Source: Burkholderiales bacterium
GTDB lineage: Bacteria; Pseudomonadota; Gammaproteobacteria; Burkholderiales; Burkholderiaceae_E
Assembly: GCA_017307915.1 (NCBI GenBank)
Contig: JAFKGG010000368.1
Coordinates: forward strand, 1 to 58,152
DNA: 58,152 nucleotides
Direction of reading: 5' to 3'
The stretch's first letter is position 1. Every line of letters begins with the position of its first letter. A program made the translations under genes and the position numbers. Below, piece after piece: positions 31,414 to 39,424 of the stretch. The notes under the pieces are model-generated. The model made no database searches and was not told the DNA's origin. It worked only from the letters and a program-made list of their open reading frames with translations.

Positions 31414-32970
31414 ATGCAAGACTTCGACGCGATCGTCGTCGGCGTCGGGCCGACCGGCGCGACGCTGGCCGGGCTGCTGGCGCAGCGCGGCCTGCGAGTC
31501 GCCGCCTTCGATCAGCTCCCCGGCCTGTATCCGCTGCCGCGCGCCATCGGCTTCGACCACGAAACGATGCGCATCGTGCAGGAACTGGGCATCGCCGAGC
31601 GCGTGCTGCCCTTCACCGCCGAATACCGGCCCAGCGAATATCGCGGCATCGATGGCGGATTGATCAAGCGGCTCGACATGGCGCCGCCGCCGCACCGCCT
31701 CGGCTGGGCACCGAACTACGTGTTCGACCAGCCCGCATTCGAGCACGAGCTGCGCCGGCGGCTCGCCGAACTGCCGGGCGTTCATGCGGCTTATTCGACC
31801 GAAGTGCTGTCGTTCGTCGATCACGGCGACATGGTCTCCATCGATACCCGCGCCGGCGACGGCCGAACTTCCCGCTTCCGGGCCAAATACCTGATCGCCT
31901 GCGACGGCGGCTCCAGCCCGATCCGCAAGGCATTGGGCATCGAACTGGAAGATCTCGGTTTCGACGAGCCCTGGCTGGTCGTCGATGCCAGCATCAACGA
32001 CGACAAGCTGGCCGAGCTTCCCCACACGCAGGTGCAGTACTGCGAGCCGGAGCGGCCATGCACCTTCGTCATCGGCCCGGGCAATCACCGGCGCTGGGAG
32101 ATCACGCTGCTGCCCGGCGACAGCCTGTCCGAGTCGTTCCCCGATGAAGAGCTGTGGCCACTGCTATCGCGCTGGATCAAACCCGGCGACGGCAAGCTGC
32201 GCCGGGCCGCTGCCTATCGCTTCCATGGCCTGATCGCCCGGCAATGGCGCAAGGGCCGCGTGCTGCTCGCCGGCGACGCCGCGCACATGACGCCGCCGTT
32301 CATGGCGCAAGGCATGGTGCAGGGCCTGCGCGATGCGCAGAATCTGGCGTGGAAGCTTGCGCGGGTGCTTCGCGGCGAGTCTTCCGACGCGCTGCTCGAC
32401 ACCTATGGCAGCGAGCGGCGCCCGCACGTCGAGACCACGACGCGCGGCGCGATCTCGCTCGGACGCGTGATCTGCGAGCGCGACCCGGTGAAGGCTCGCG
32501 AACGCGACGCTGCGATGCGTGCCGAATCCGGCGGCGAAATCCGCACCACCATCCGGCAGACCATGGTGCCGGGTCTGCTGCAAGGCTCGCTGGTCAGCGA
32601 GACACCCGGGGCCGGGCAGCTTTGCCCGCAGCCTCGCGTGCGCAGCGCCGATGGCGGCGCCGCGTTGCTCGACGACCTGACTGGCGCTTGCGTGCGCGTG
32701 ATCTCGATCGCACCGCTGGACAACGCCGATGCTGCCGCGCTGGCCGAGCAGTTGGCCCCGCTGCACGGCCGCGTCATCGCCGTCGATACCGCCGCACCGC
32801 CGCAGCGCTGCCTGGCGGTGCAGGAACTGCAGCCGGTCATGAGGCCGTGGCTGCACAGCCTGCAGCGCGGCATCGCGATCGTCAGGCCGGATCACTACGT
32901 ATACGGCACCGCCGCGTCGATCGGCGAGGCGGTGGCGCTGCTGGATCGCTTGCGCACCCAGCTCGACTGA
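31414..32970 (+). CDS. FAD-dependent hydroxylase, MhpA-like
   Basis: This 518-residue class A flavin monooxygenase contains the Rossmann motif GVGPTG at residues 10-15, a DG motif in LIACDGGSSPIRK, and VLLAGDAAHMTPPFMAQGM, the ribityl-binding GD segment with the wording typical of 3-(3-hydroxyphenyl)propionate hydroxylase (MhpA). The C-terminal thioredoxin-like domain is present. It should add an ortho hydroxyl to a phenolic acid, giving a catechol for extradiol cleavage. The preceding VOC protein gene and the leading FAH gene complete a short meta-cleavage set. CAGGAGACCCACC precedes the ATG. Confidence 0.9.
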   Translation: MQDFDAIVVGVGPTGATLAGLLAQRGLRVAAFDQLPGLYPLPRAIGFDHETMRIVQELGIAERVLPFTAEYRPSEYRGIDGGLIKRLDMAPPPHRLGWAPNYVFDQPAFEHELRRRLAELPGVHAAYSTEVLSFVDHGDMVSIDTRAGDGRTSRFRAKYLIACDGGSSPIRKALGIELEDLGFDEPWLVVDASINDDKLAELPHTQVQYCEPERPCTFVIGPGNHRRWEITLLPGDSLSESFPDEELWPLLSRWIKPGDGKLRRAAAYRFHGLIARQWRKGRVLLAGDAAHMTPPFMAQGMVQGLRDAQNLAWKLARVLRGESSDALLDTYGSERRPHVETTTRGAISLGRVICERDPVKARERDAAMRAESGGEIRTTIRQTMVPGLLQGSLVSETPGAGQLCPQPRVRSADGGAALLDDLTGACVRVISIAPLDNADAAALAEQLAPLHGRVIAVDTAAPPQRCLAVQELQPVMRPWLHSLQRGIAIVRPDHYVYGTAASIGEAVALLDRLRTQLD

Positions 32971-33000
32971 TTCCATAACGCCGTATCAAGGAGACCTTTC

Positions 33001-33990
33001 ATGACGTTTGCCTTTTCACGCCGACGCTTCCTCGCCTCGACGGCTTCTGCCGGATTGGGTCTGGCAGCCGCGCCCACCGTGCTGGCCCAGGGAACGCCCG
33101 TTTCGCGCATCGTGGTCGGCTTCGCGCCGGGCGGCATGGCCGATGCCGTGGCCCGGATGATCGCTGCGGCGATGTCGAGCGCCAGCCACAGCATCGTCGT
33201 CGAAAACAAGCCCGGTGCATCGGGGCAACTGGCCGTCGAAACCGTTCGCCTCGCCGCGCCTGACGGCAATACCCTGCTGGTAACGCCGTCGTCGATCCTG
33301 TCGCTGGTGCCCCAGCTCTACAGCAAGCGAGCCTTCGACAGTTTCAAGGATCTGTCGCCGGTAGCCTGCGTCTGCGATCATTCATTCGGTCTTGCCGTTG
33401 CGGGGAATTCTCCGATCAAGACCTTCGCGGATTTCGTCGCCGCCGTGAAGGCCAATCCCAGCCAGGCCGCCTACGCTCAGGGCGGCGGCGGTCCGGGCTC
33501 GGCGATGCATTTCCTCGGCATGACGCTGAGCCGCGAGATCGGCGTACCGATGACGCACGTCGCTTACAAGGGCACCTCGCTCGCCTTGCAGGATGTGATC
33601 GGCGGCCAGGTGCTGTCCACGGTCAGCCCCTATCCGACGATGATCGAGATGCACAAGGCCGGCCGGCTGCGGATTCTGGCGGTTTCCAATCCGACCCGGG
33701 TGTCGTCGCTGCCCGACGTGCCGACGTTCGCCGAGCTGCGCCTGCCAGCGATGGAGCTGGTCGAATGGTACGGCGTGTTCACGTCGTCGAAGGTGCCGGC
33801 CGAGGCCATCGCAAAATGGGAGCAGCGCGTGCAACAAGCGATGAAACGCCCCGAGGTCATCAACACCTCGTCGAAGCTCGAAATCGAGCGGCGGCCGCTG
33901 GGGGCGCAGCGGCTGGGGCAGATGCTGGCCAGCGATTACACGCGTTGGGCCAAGGAAGTGAAGGAAACTGGCCTGTCGCTCGATAGCTGA
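33001..33990 (+). CDS. Bug/TctC-family periplasmic solute receptor with Tat-like signal
   Basis: This 329-residue receptor begins MTFAFSRRRFLASTASAG. The twin-arginine SRRRFLA fits a Tat signal, with cleavage near VLAQ. The mature part shows RIVVGFAPGGMADAVAR, NKPGASGQLAVE and VAYKGTSLALQDVIGGQV. It follows the MhpA-like gene by 30 bases with AAGGAG upstream, so it is the second Bug receptor of this operon. A broken ketopantoate-reductase fragment follows it directly. Confidence 0.92.
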   Translation: MTFAFSRRRFLASTASAGLGLAAAPTVLAQGTPVSRIVVGFAPGGMADAVARMIAAAMSSASHSIVVENKPGASGQLAVETVRLAAPDGNTLLVTPSSILSLVPQLYSKRAFDSFKDLSPVACVCDHSFGLAVAGNSPIKTFADFVAAVKANPSQAAYAQGGGGPGSAMHFLGMTLSREIGVPMTHVAYKGTSLALQDVIGGQVLSTVSPYPTMIEMHKAGRLRILAVSNPTRVSSLPDVPTFAELRLPAMELVEWYGVFTSSKVPAEAIAKWEQRVQQAMKRPEVINTSSKLEIERRPLGAQRLGQMLASDYTRWAKEVKETGLSLDS

Positions 33991-34023
33991 TCCTTGCGTT
34001 CAAGACATGCCAGGCAACGCGCC

Positions 34024-34143
34024 ATGAAGATACTGATTCTGGGCCATGGTGCCGTCGGCTGCTCTGTCGGCGCCCTGCTGTCGGCAGGGGGCTTCGACGT
34101 TCGCATCGCCGCACGAGGTCGGCGCCGGCAGCGTGCGCCGTGA
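34024..34143 (+). pseudogene. Truncated 2-dehydropantoate 2-reductase (ApbA/PanE) N-terminal fragment
   Basis: A 39-codon reading starts MKILILGHGAVGCSVGALLS and continues GGFDVRIAARG, which is the beta-alpha-beta nucleotide-binding start (GxGxxG as GHGAVG) of ApbA/PanE-type ketopantoate reductases. It then breaks into RRRQRAP and a stop two bases before the end of the convergent maleylacetate reductase gene. A full-length member has about 300 residues, so only the first tenth survives. The rest was probably deleted when the neighbouring cassette was joined here. It is not expected to be functional. Confidence 0.7.
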
Positions 34144-34144
34144 T

Positions 34145-35221
34145 TCAACGCGGCCGCACGCCGTCGAAAGCGTTCTGCAGCAGTTGCCGGATCTCGCCGC
34201 GCTGCGCAGCGCCCACTTCGCGCGGGTTCCAGTAAGGGTTGCCCACTGCGATATCGGCGGCGCGGTCGAGATCGGCTTCCTTCATGCCGATGTCGCGCAG
34301 TGCCACCGGTGCGCCGCTGTTGCGCGCCAGATCGAACAAGCCCGCTGCCGCTCTGGCTTGCCCGGTGACACCCAGCGCCCGCTGGATGCGCGCCATGGCT
34401 TCGGGGACGGCCTGGGCGTTGAAATCGATCGCCTGCGGCAAGACCACCGTATGGACCTCGGCATGCGGCAGATTGAAGCTGCCGCCCAGCACGTGGCACA
34501 GCTTGTGATGCAAGGCCATGCCCACGTTGCCCAGCACCGTGCCGCACAGCCAGGCGCCGTACAGCGCATCGCCGCGCGCATCGACGTCGTCGCTGCGAGC
34601 ATGGATCGCGGGCAGCGCCTGCGCCAGGGCGCGAATGCCCTCTTCGGCCATCAGGTTCATCACCGGATTGCTGTCGAGCGCATACAAACCCTCGGCCGCG
34701 TGCGCGATGGCATTCATGCCGCTGGTGATGCTCAGCGGCACCGGCAGCGTCAGCGTCAGCTCGGGGTCATAGATGACGGTGCGCGGCAGCACGCGAGGGT
34801 CTTTGCCGGTTTTTTTCAGGCCGGCCTCGGTGATGCCGTAGATCGGCGTCATCTCGCTGCCGGCGTAGGTGGTCGGAATCGCCAGGATCGGCAAGCCGGA
34901 ATCGAGCGCGATCGCCTTGCCCAGGCCGGTGGTCGAGCCGCCGCCGATGGCCACTGCACAATCGGCACCGAGCCTGCGCGCCTCGTCACGCGCTTCGCGC
35001 GCGGTTTCGATCGGCACGTGCATGACGGCGCGGGCAAAGATGCCGGCAGCACGGGCCCCCAGCCGATCGGCCACCCTCTGCGCCTGATGCTGCTGTTCCG
35101 GGGTCGACAGCACCAATGCGCGCTGCGCGCCGAGCAGATCGATTTCGCGCTCGAGATGCGCCAACGCCCCAGCCCCGAAGACCACGCGCGACGGCTGACC
35201 GTTATAGACGAACTCCTTCAT
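34145..35221 (-). CDS. Maleylacetate reductase (iron-type alcohol dehydrogenase family)
   Basis: This 358-residue member of the Fe-ADH superfamily has the subgroup pattern of maleylacetate reductase: VVFGAGAL at residues 13-20, the NAD(P)-binding AIGGGSTTGLGKAIAL at 91-106, IPTTYAGSEMTPIYGIT at 115-131, and the LHHKLCHVLGGSFNLPHAEVH segment at 238-258. The enzyme reduces maleylacetate to 3-oxoadipate in hydroxyquinol, resorcinol and chloroaromatic pathways. It is downstream of a flavin hydroxylase gene in the same direction, 21 bases apart. No intradiol hydroxyquinol dioxygenase gene is in the window, so the pathway is incomplete here. Confidence 0.9.
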   Translation of the reverse strand: MKEFVYNGQPSRVVFGAGALAHLEREIDLLGAQRALVLSTPEQQHQAQRVADRLGARAAGIFARAVMHVPIETAREARDEARRLGADCAVAIGGGSTTGLGKAIALDSGLPILAIPTTYAGSEMTPIYGITEAGLKKTGKDPRVLPRTVIYDPELTLTLPVPLSITSGMNAIAHAAEGLYALDSNPVMNLMAEEGIRALAQALPAIHARSDDVDARGDALYGAWLCGTVLGNVGMALHHKLCHVLGGSFNLPHAEVHTVVLPQAIDFNAQAVPEAMARIQRALGVTGQARAAAGLFDLARNSGAPVALRDIGMKEADLDRAADIAVGNPYWNPREVGAAQRGEIRQLLQNAFDGVRPR

Positions 35222-35242
35222 GCAGACCTTCTCCTTTGGGCG

Positions 35243-36928
35243 CTACTTGCCGATGACGCGCGATAGTATGCCGGAGGCTTCACGCGCTGTATCACCGCGC
35301 CAGGCAACGATCTGGTCGGGACGGATCAGCGCCAGCGGCGCCTCGTAGAGCTCGCGCAGCGAGGGCTGCGGCAGCTGCACGACGCGCAGGTCGATCCCCA
35401 GCGCTGTTGCCGCGGCCTCGAAGGCCTCGGTGGCAGGCGGCTCGGCCCCTAGCGCCAGCAGGGTCCATTCCGAATGGAACAGGTCGAACAGCGAGCGCCC
35501 GTCGTCCAGCCAGGCGTGCGGCGGGCGGCCGCCGGGACTGGCCGTCGGCGTGTAGGCGTTCGGCTCGTCGGGCGGCAGCACGGCACCGTCGCCGATGATG
35601 ATCGGCGAGCCGTCATAACGGCCGCCGAAGGTCACGCCGGGAATGTTGAATTCGAGGCGGGCATGCTCGTTCAGATGCCGGCTCGCCAGTTCGCGCTCCG
35701 CCTCGCCGCGCGCCGACTCTTCTTCCAGCTCGGGCTTGGCGGTGAACAGGCCGACCGAATCGGCGAACTTGCGCGCATAGCCGGTATTGCGCTCGGCCAA
35801 CGGCTTGCGCTCGGCCTCGTAGCTGTCGAGCAGCGACACCGGCGCCAGACCGTGAATGACGCTCGCCAGCTTCCAGCTCAGGTTCACGGCGTCTTCGACG
35901 GCCGTGTTATAGCCCAGGCCGCCGGTGGGCGTGAACAGATGGGCGGCATCGCCGGCGATGAACACGCGCCCCTGCTGGAAACGCTGGGCGTACAGCGCGT
36001 GCCCGGCCAGCCAGGTGCCCATCGACAGGATTTCCATCGGCACCTCGACGCCCGTCGCCTCGGTGAAGACGCGGCGCGCATCGGCCTCGGTCCAGCTATC
36101 GGCGTCTTCGCCGGGGCGCAGCGCGGCGTGGAACGCGTATTCGGCGACGCCATCGACCGAGGCCATGAACGCGCGGCGCTGATGATTGACAGCGACATAC
36201 ATCCAGGCCTTGGGATGGCGCAGCACCGACAGGAACTGCGGCGCGCGCAGGTAGATGGCGAACATCTTGCCGCCCATGAACTCGCGCTGGATGCCGGTGA
36301 CGCCGCCCCAGTCGATGCCGAGCTGCTGCCGCACGAAGCTGCGCGCCCCGTCGGCGCCGATCAGGAATCGGGCCTTCACTGCCTGCGCCGGGCCGCCCTG
36401 GGTCGGGCGCACGGTGGCACTCACCGAGGTGCCGTCGTCGTGGAAGCGTTCCAGCGTCCAACCGTATCGCACGTTGGCCGTGGGCCAGGACTGAGCGTGG
36501 CGGCGCATCGTCGCCTCGACGAATTTTTGCGATACGCGATGCGGCAGTTCGGCCGCGCTCCATGAACCGCTCATCGTCTTGATCTTGACGATGGCCTCGG
36601 CGGCCGTCGGCAGACTGATGCGCGCCAGCTCGTGCCCGGCGTAGCGGGTCAGGTACACGATATCGGTCGGGTGGTCGGGCGGCAGGCCCAAGGCACGGAT
36701 CTCGTGCGCAAAGCCCAGGCGGCGGAAGTGCTCCATCGTGCGCGCCTGCGTCGCGTTGGCCTGCGGATTGAAGGCCGTGCTGGGCTTGCTGTCGACCACC
36801 AGGCAGCGGATGCCGCGGCGGCCGAGCTCGTTGGCGAACATCAGGCCGCACGGGCCGCCGCCGGCGACCAGAACATCCGTTTCGATGGCAGCTTGCGTGG
36901 CGTCGGCGGGCCCGGGCTGAGCATTCAT
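35243..36928 (-). CDS. FAD-dependent aromatic hydroxylase (PheA/TfdB-type)
   Basis: This 561-residue flavin hydroxylase shows the dinucleotide motif VAGGGPCG at about residues 21-28, the DG motif in FLIGADGARSFVRQ, and FIAGDAAHLFTPTGGLGYNT for the FAD ribityl. A thioredoxin-like C-terminal domain follows. It resembles phenol- and resorcinol-type hydroxylases and, paired with maleylacetate reductase, suggests formation of a hydroxyquinol-type intermediate. The Met at 36928 is chosen because AAGGAAG lies 7-8 bases ahead; a Met 21 bases further upstream lacks a good site. It is divergent from a MarR gene that probably represses it. Confidence 0.9.
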   Translation of the reverse strand: MNAQPGPADATQAAIETDVLVAGGGPCGLMFANELGRRGIRCLVVDSKPSTAFNPQANATQARTMEHFRRLGFAHEIRALGLPPDHPTDIVYLTRYAGHELARISLPTAAEAIVKIKTMSGSWSAAELPHRVSQKFVEATMRRHAQSWPTANVRYGWTLERFHDDGTSVSATVRPTQGGPAQAVKARFLIGADGARSFVRQQLGIDWGGVTGIQREFMGGKMFAIYLRAPQFLSVLRHPKAWMYVAVNHQRRAFMASVDGVAEYAFHAALRPGEDADSWTEADARRVFTEATGVEVPMEILSMGTWLAGHALYAQRFQQGRVFIAGDAAHLFTPTGGLGYNTAVEDAVNLSWKLASVIHGLAPVSLLDSYEAERKPLAERNTGYARKFADSVGLFTAKPELEEESARGEAERELASRHLNEHARLEFNIPGVTFGGRYDGSPIIIGDGAVLPPDEPNAYTPTASPGGRPPHAWLDDGRSLFDLFHSEWTLLALGAEPPATEAFEAAATALGIDLRVVQLPQPSLRELYEAPLALIRPDQIVAWRGDTAREASGILSRVIGK

Positions 36929-36960
36929 CGGATATCTTCCTTCATTCATGTTCTAATTTA

Positions 36961-36974
36961 TTTAGGTTACCAAA
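36961..36974. promoter_or_regulatory. Candidate MarR operator
   Basis: The 77-base gap between the divergent hydroxylase and MarR genes is AT-rich and contains TTTAGGTTACCAAA. This is an imperfect dyad with GGT/ACC inner arms, TT/AA outer bases and one central T. MarR proteins bind dyads of this kind over the divergent promoters. Confidence 0.4.
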
Positions 36975-37005
36975 GTATTTGGCTGGACGCCAGCAGGAAT
37001 TCCCC

Positions 37006-37473
37006 ATGGCAAACCCGAACGACCCGCACGCCTATCGCTGGCGCCTTCACAACCCGGGCCGCGCACTCAGCAAGGCTCTGCACCACTTCGAAGAACGGGT
37101 GCTGGCCCTGATGAGCGAGGCAGGCCACGCGCAGACCAGGCGTTCACACGTGAACCTGACGCGTCATCTGGATCTGGAGGGCACGCGTATCACCGAGCTG
37201 GCCAAGCGCGCCGCGATGACCAACGCGGCGATGAGCGAATTGATCGATCAATGCACGGCGCTGGGTCTGGTCGAACGCGTGCCCGACCCCAGCGACAAGC
37301 GGGTGCGCATCGTGCGCTTCACCGCGGCTGGTCTGCGCTGGCTGGACGCCTTCGGCCGCGCGGTGGCCGAGGCCGAAGCGGAAATGGCGCAAGAGATCGG
37401 CGAGCGCCGGCTGTCCGGCCTGGTGAGCGACCTGGAACGCTACACGGCGGCAATGGAGCCTGGCGAGGCCTGA
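37006..37473 (+). CDS. MarR-family transcriptional regulator
   Basis: This 155-residue winged-helix regulator shows LDLEGTRITELAKRAAMTN and AAMSELIDQCTALGLVERV for the helix-turn-helix (about residues 55-90). The beta-wing DPSDKRVRIVRFTAAG lies at about 93-108, with the Asp-Lys-Arg typical of MarR, and terminal helices serve dimerisation. AGGAAT lies 7 bases before the ATG at 37006; a start 27 bases earlier is less likely. It is divergent from the flavin hydroxylase/maleylacetate reductase pair, so phenolic-ligand-controlled repression of that pair is likely. Its last 34 bases overlap the end of the convergent LysR gene. Confidence 0.92.
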   Translation: MANPNDPHAYRWRLHNPGRALSKALHHFEERVLALMSEAGHAQTRRSHVNLTRHLDLEGTRITELAKRAAMTNAAMSELIDQCTALGLVERVPDPSDKRVRIVRFTAAGLRWLDAFGRAVAEAEAEMAQEIGERRLSGLVSDLERYTAAMEPGEA

Positions 37474-38429
37474 GACGCCGCGATGGGCCCCAGTCGACCG
37501 TCTGTACTGGAAGCCACTGCCTGCGCCGCGGCGATGAACGCGCCCCGCGTTGCCGAGCCTTCCTCCTGTTGCACCAGTATCGCAACGGGCGCGGAAGAAA
37601 CAGGAAAGGTAATGGGCAGTATGCCGATCAATCCCAGCGAAGCCAGATACTGGGCCGTGAGATTCGGCAGGAGGGCCAGCGCAGAGCTTCGCTGCAGTAT
37701 CGATACGTTGGTGAGCGTCGACACCGATTCCAGCATCAGCCGCGGCCTTGGCAGGCCTAGTACGGTGAACTGCGCTTCGAGCGTATTTCTCAGCGGGTGA
37801 TGCTGCGGGGGCAGGATCCATTCGGACTTTGACAGGCCGCTGAACTCCAGCCCCTCCAGCCTCAGCAGCTCATGATGAGGACCGCAAACCACCACCACCG
37901 ATTCCGGGAACAGCGGAATCCGTTTGATATCTGCCGGGACATCCTGAGTGTCCCGTCCGATGACGCAGTCCAGGTCGCCGCGTTGGAGGCCTGGTATCAG
38001 AGCCGCATTGGTGCCTTCCTCGACCATGACCAGCACTTTGGGATGGGTCGTGCGCAGCCTCATGATCGTCAGCGGTAACAGCAGCGGCGTTGCCACCACA
38101 TAGGTGCCGACCGCCACACGCCCGCCGATGTTCTCGTCGGCTGGGACTGCTTCATCGCGCATCAGCTGCAGATCGCGAAGTACGGCCCTTGCCCTGGCTA
38201 CCAGGGCTATTCCCGTCTGGTTCGGCGCGATTCCTTTTGCAGTGCGATCGAAGAGAACGACCCCGAAGGCCTCTTCCGTCTCACGCAGAAGCTTGCTTGC
38301 AGCCGGCTGCGAAAGGTTCAGTTGCAGAGCCGCCTTGTGGATACTCCCGGCATCGGCAATCGCTGCCAGAACCAGAAGATGCTTGGCCCTCAGGCGGTTC
38401 AGCAGTTGCAGGTGTCGTGCTTCCGTCAT
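37440..38429 (-). CDS. LysR-family transcriptional regulator of the Rieske oxygenase operon
   Basis: This 329-residue LysR protein has the helix-turn-helix in SIHKAALQLNLSQPAASKLLRETE (about residues 29-52) and a co-inducer domain from about 100. The N-terminal RLRAKHLLVLAAIADAGS resembles the GbpR/CbsR-like subgroup. It is divergent from the seven-gene ABC-transporter/oxygenase/ring-cleavage operon, and the 140-base gap contains a perfect T-N11-A palindrome. It probably activates that operon when the substrate or an intermediate is present. The 3' end overlaps the convergent MarR gene by 34 bases. Confidence 0.93.
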   Translation of the reverse strand: MTEARHLQLLNRLRAKHLLVLAAIADAGSIHKAALQLNLSQPAASKLLRETEEAFGVVLFDRTAKGIAPNQTGIALVARARAVLRDLQLMRDEAVPADENIGGRVAVGTYVVATPLLLPLTIMRLRTTHPKVLVMVEEGTNAALIPGLQRGDLDCVIGRDTQDVPADIKRIPLFPESVVVVCGPHHELLRLEGLEFSGLSKSEWILPPQHHPLRNTLEAQFTVLGLPRPRLMLESVSTLTNVSILQRSSALALLPNLTAQYLASLGLIGILPITFPVSSAPVAILVQQEEGSATRGAFIAAAQAVASSTDGRLGPIAASQASPGSIAAV

Positions 38430-38436
38430 TGCAAAG

Positions 38437-38468
38437 TAATGGTGTTTTCACCAATAACGATTCGTTAT
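38437..38468. promoter_or_regulatory. LysR operator with perfect T-N11-A palindrome
   Basis: Two dyads lie side by side between the divergent LysR and ABC ATPase genes. ATAACGA-T-TCGTTAT at 38454-38468 is a perfect 7-base-arm palindrome containing the LysR T-N11-A signature. TAATGGTG-TTTT-CACCAATA at 38437-38456 has 8-base arms with one mismatch. The first is the probable recognition site and the second may regulate LysR itself, whose start is only 8 bases away. Confidence 0.55.
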
Positions 38469-38569
38469 CGCTGATCCTAAGACTGGAATCAACGCATAGC
38501 AAGTGCGCAATTAATATCCCTGCAGACATAGAGAGCCGCGAGACGCAGCAGGTCCGTTTAGGAAACTGG

Positions 38570-39424
38570 ATGAAGATCGACAAAACAGTCATGTTCGAGC
38601 AGGCCAAGGCGGGAGGTACGCCAGCGCAGAACTTCAAGGAAGCGGAGCCGCCCAAGGCTGCGGCGCCGAGAATTCGCATCGAAGGTCTCGGTTTTACGTA
38701 CCCGGGCTCTGGCGCCCGTCCCGCGACGAACGTACTCGACGGCGTGACTCTTTCGGTTCGCGAGGGCGAGTTCGTCTGTCTGATCGGGCCCAGCGGCTGC
38801 GGCAAGAGCTCTCTGATCACCCTCGTTGCAGGATACGCAGAACAGACCACAGGCACGCTCCTGATCGACAACAAGAAGATCGATGGGCCAGGCCCGGAGA
38901 GGGTGATGGTGTTCCAGAGCCCCTCGCTCTTTCCCTGGTACACGGTCCGCGAGAACATCGCCTTTGGCATGAAACTCGCCGCAAACCGCGCGAGATTCGC
39001 TGAACCAGATGTTAGGGTCGAAGAGCTCATCCGGCTCGTCGGACTTGAAGGTTTCGGCGAGCACCTGCCATACGAATTGTCCGGCGGGATGCGTCAGCGC
39101 GTCGAAATCGCGAGAGCGCTTGCCGTCGATCCGTCCATTCTGTTGATGGACGAGCCTTTCGGTGCGCTCGATGCCCTGACACGGCTCACCTTGCAGCGGG
39201 AAATGCTCCACATCTGGGAGGCCACGCGCAAGACCATTCTCTTCGTCACCCACGACATCATAGAAGCGGTGCTGCTGGCCGATACGGTCGTGGTCTTCAC
39301 CCCCCGGCCAGCGAAGATAAGAGAGGCCATGCGCATCGATCTGCCGAGGCCTCGGCACAGAGACAGCATCGAGGTCGCGCAGGTCGCCCGGCGCATCGCC
39401 GACTTGCTGGAGGTGACACTGTGA
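38570..39424 (+). CDS. ABC transporter ATPase (NitT/TauT type)
   Basis: This 284-residue ATPase has an about 34-residue leader before the domain. It shows Walker A GPSGCGKSS, Q-loop MVFQSPSLFPWYT, signature ELSGGMRQR, Walker B LLMDEPFGALD, and the switch His in FVTHDIIEAV. It powers import for the adjacent permease and the receptor encoded at the far end of the operon. I start at 38570 (MKIDKTVMFEQ), with AGGAAA a few bases upstream; longer readings run antisense into the LysR gene. Its TGA overlaps the permease GTG (GTGA). Confidence 0.92.
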   Translation: MKIDKTVMFEQAKAGGTPAQNFKEAEPPKAAAPRIRIEGLGFTYPGSGARPATNVLDGVTLSVREGEFVCLIGPSGCGKSSLITLVAGYAEQTTGTLLIDNKKIDGPGPERVMVFQSPSLFPWYTVRENIAFGMKLAANRARFAEPDVRVEELIRLVGLEGFGEHLPYELSGGMRQRVEIARALAVDPSILLMDEPFGALDALTRLTLQREMLHIWEATRKTILFVTHDIIEAVLLADTVVVFTPRPAKIREAMRIDLPRPRHRDSIEVAQVARRIADLLEVTL

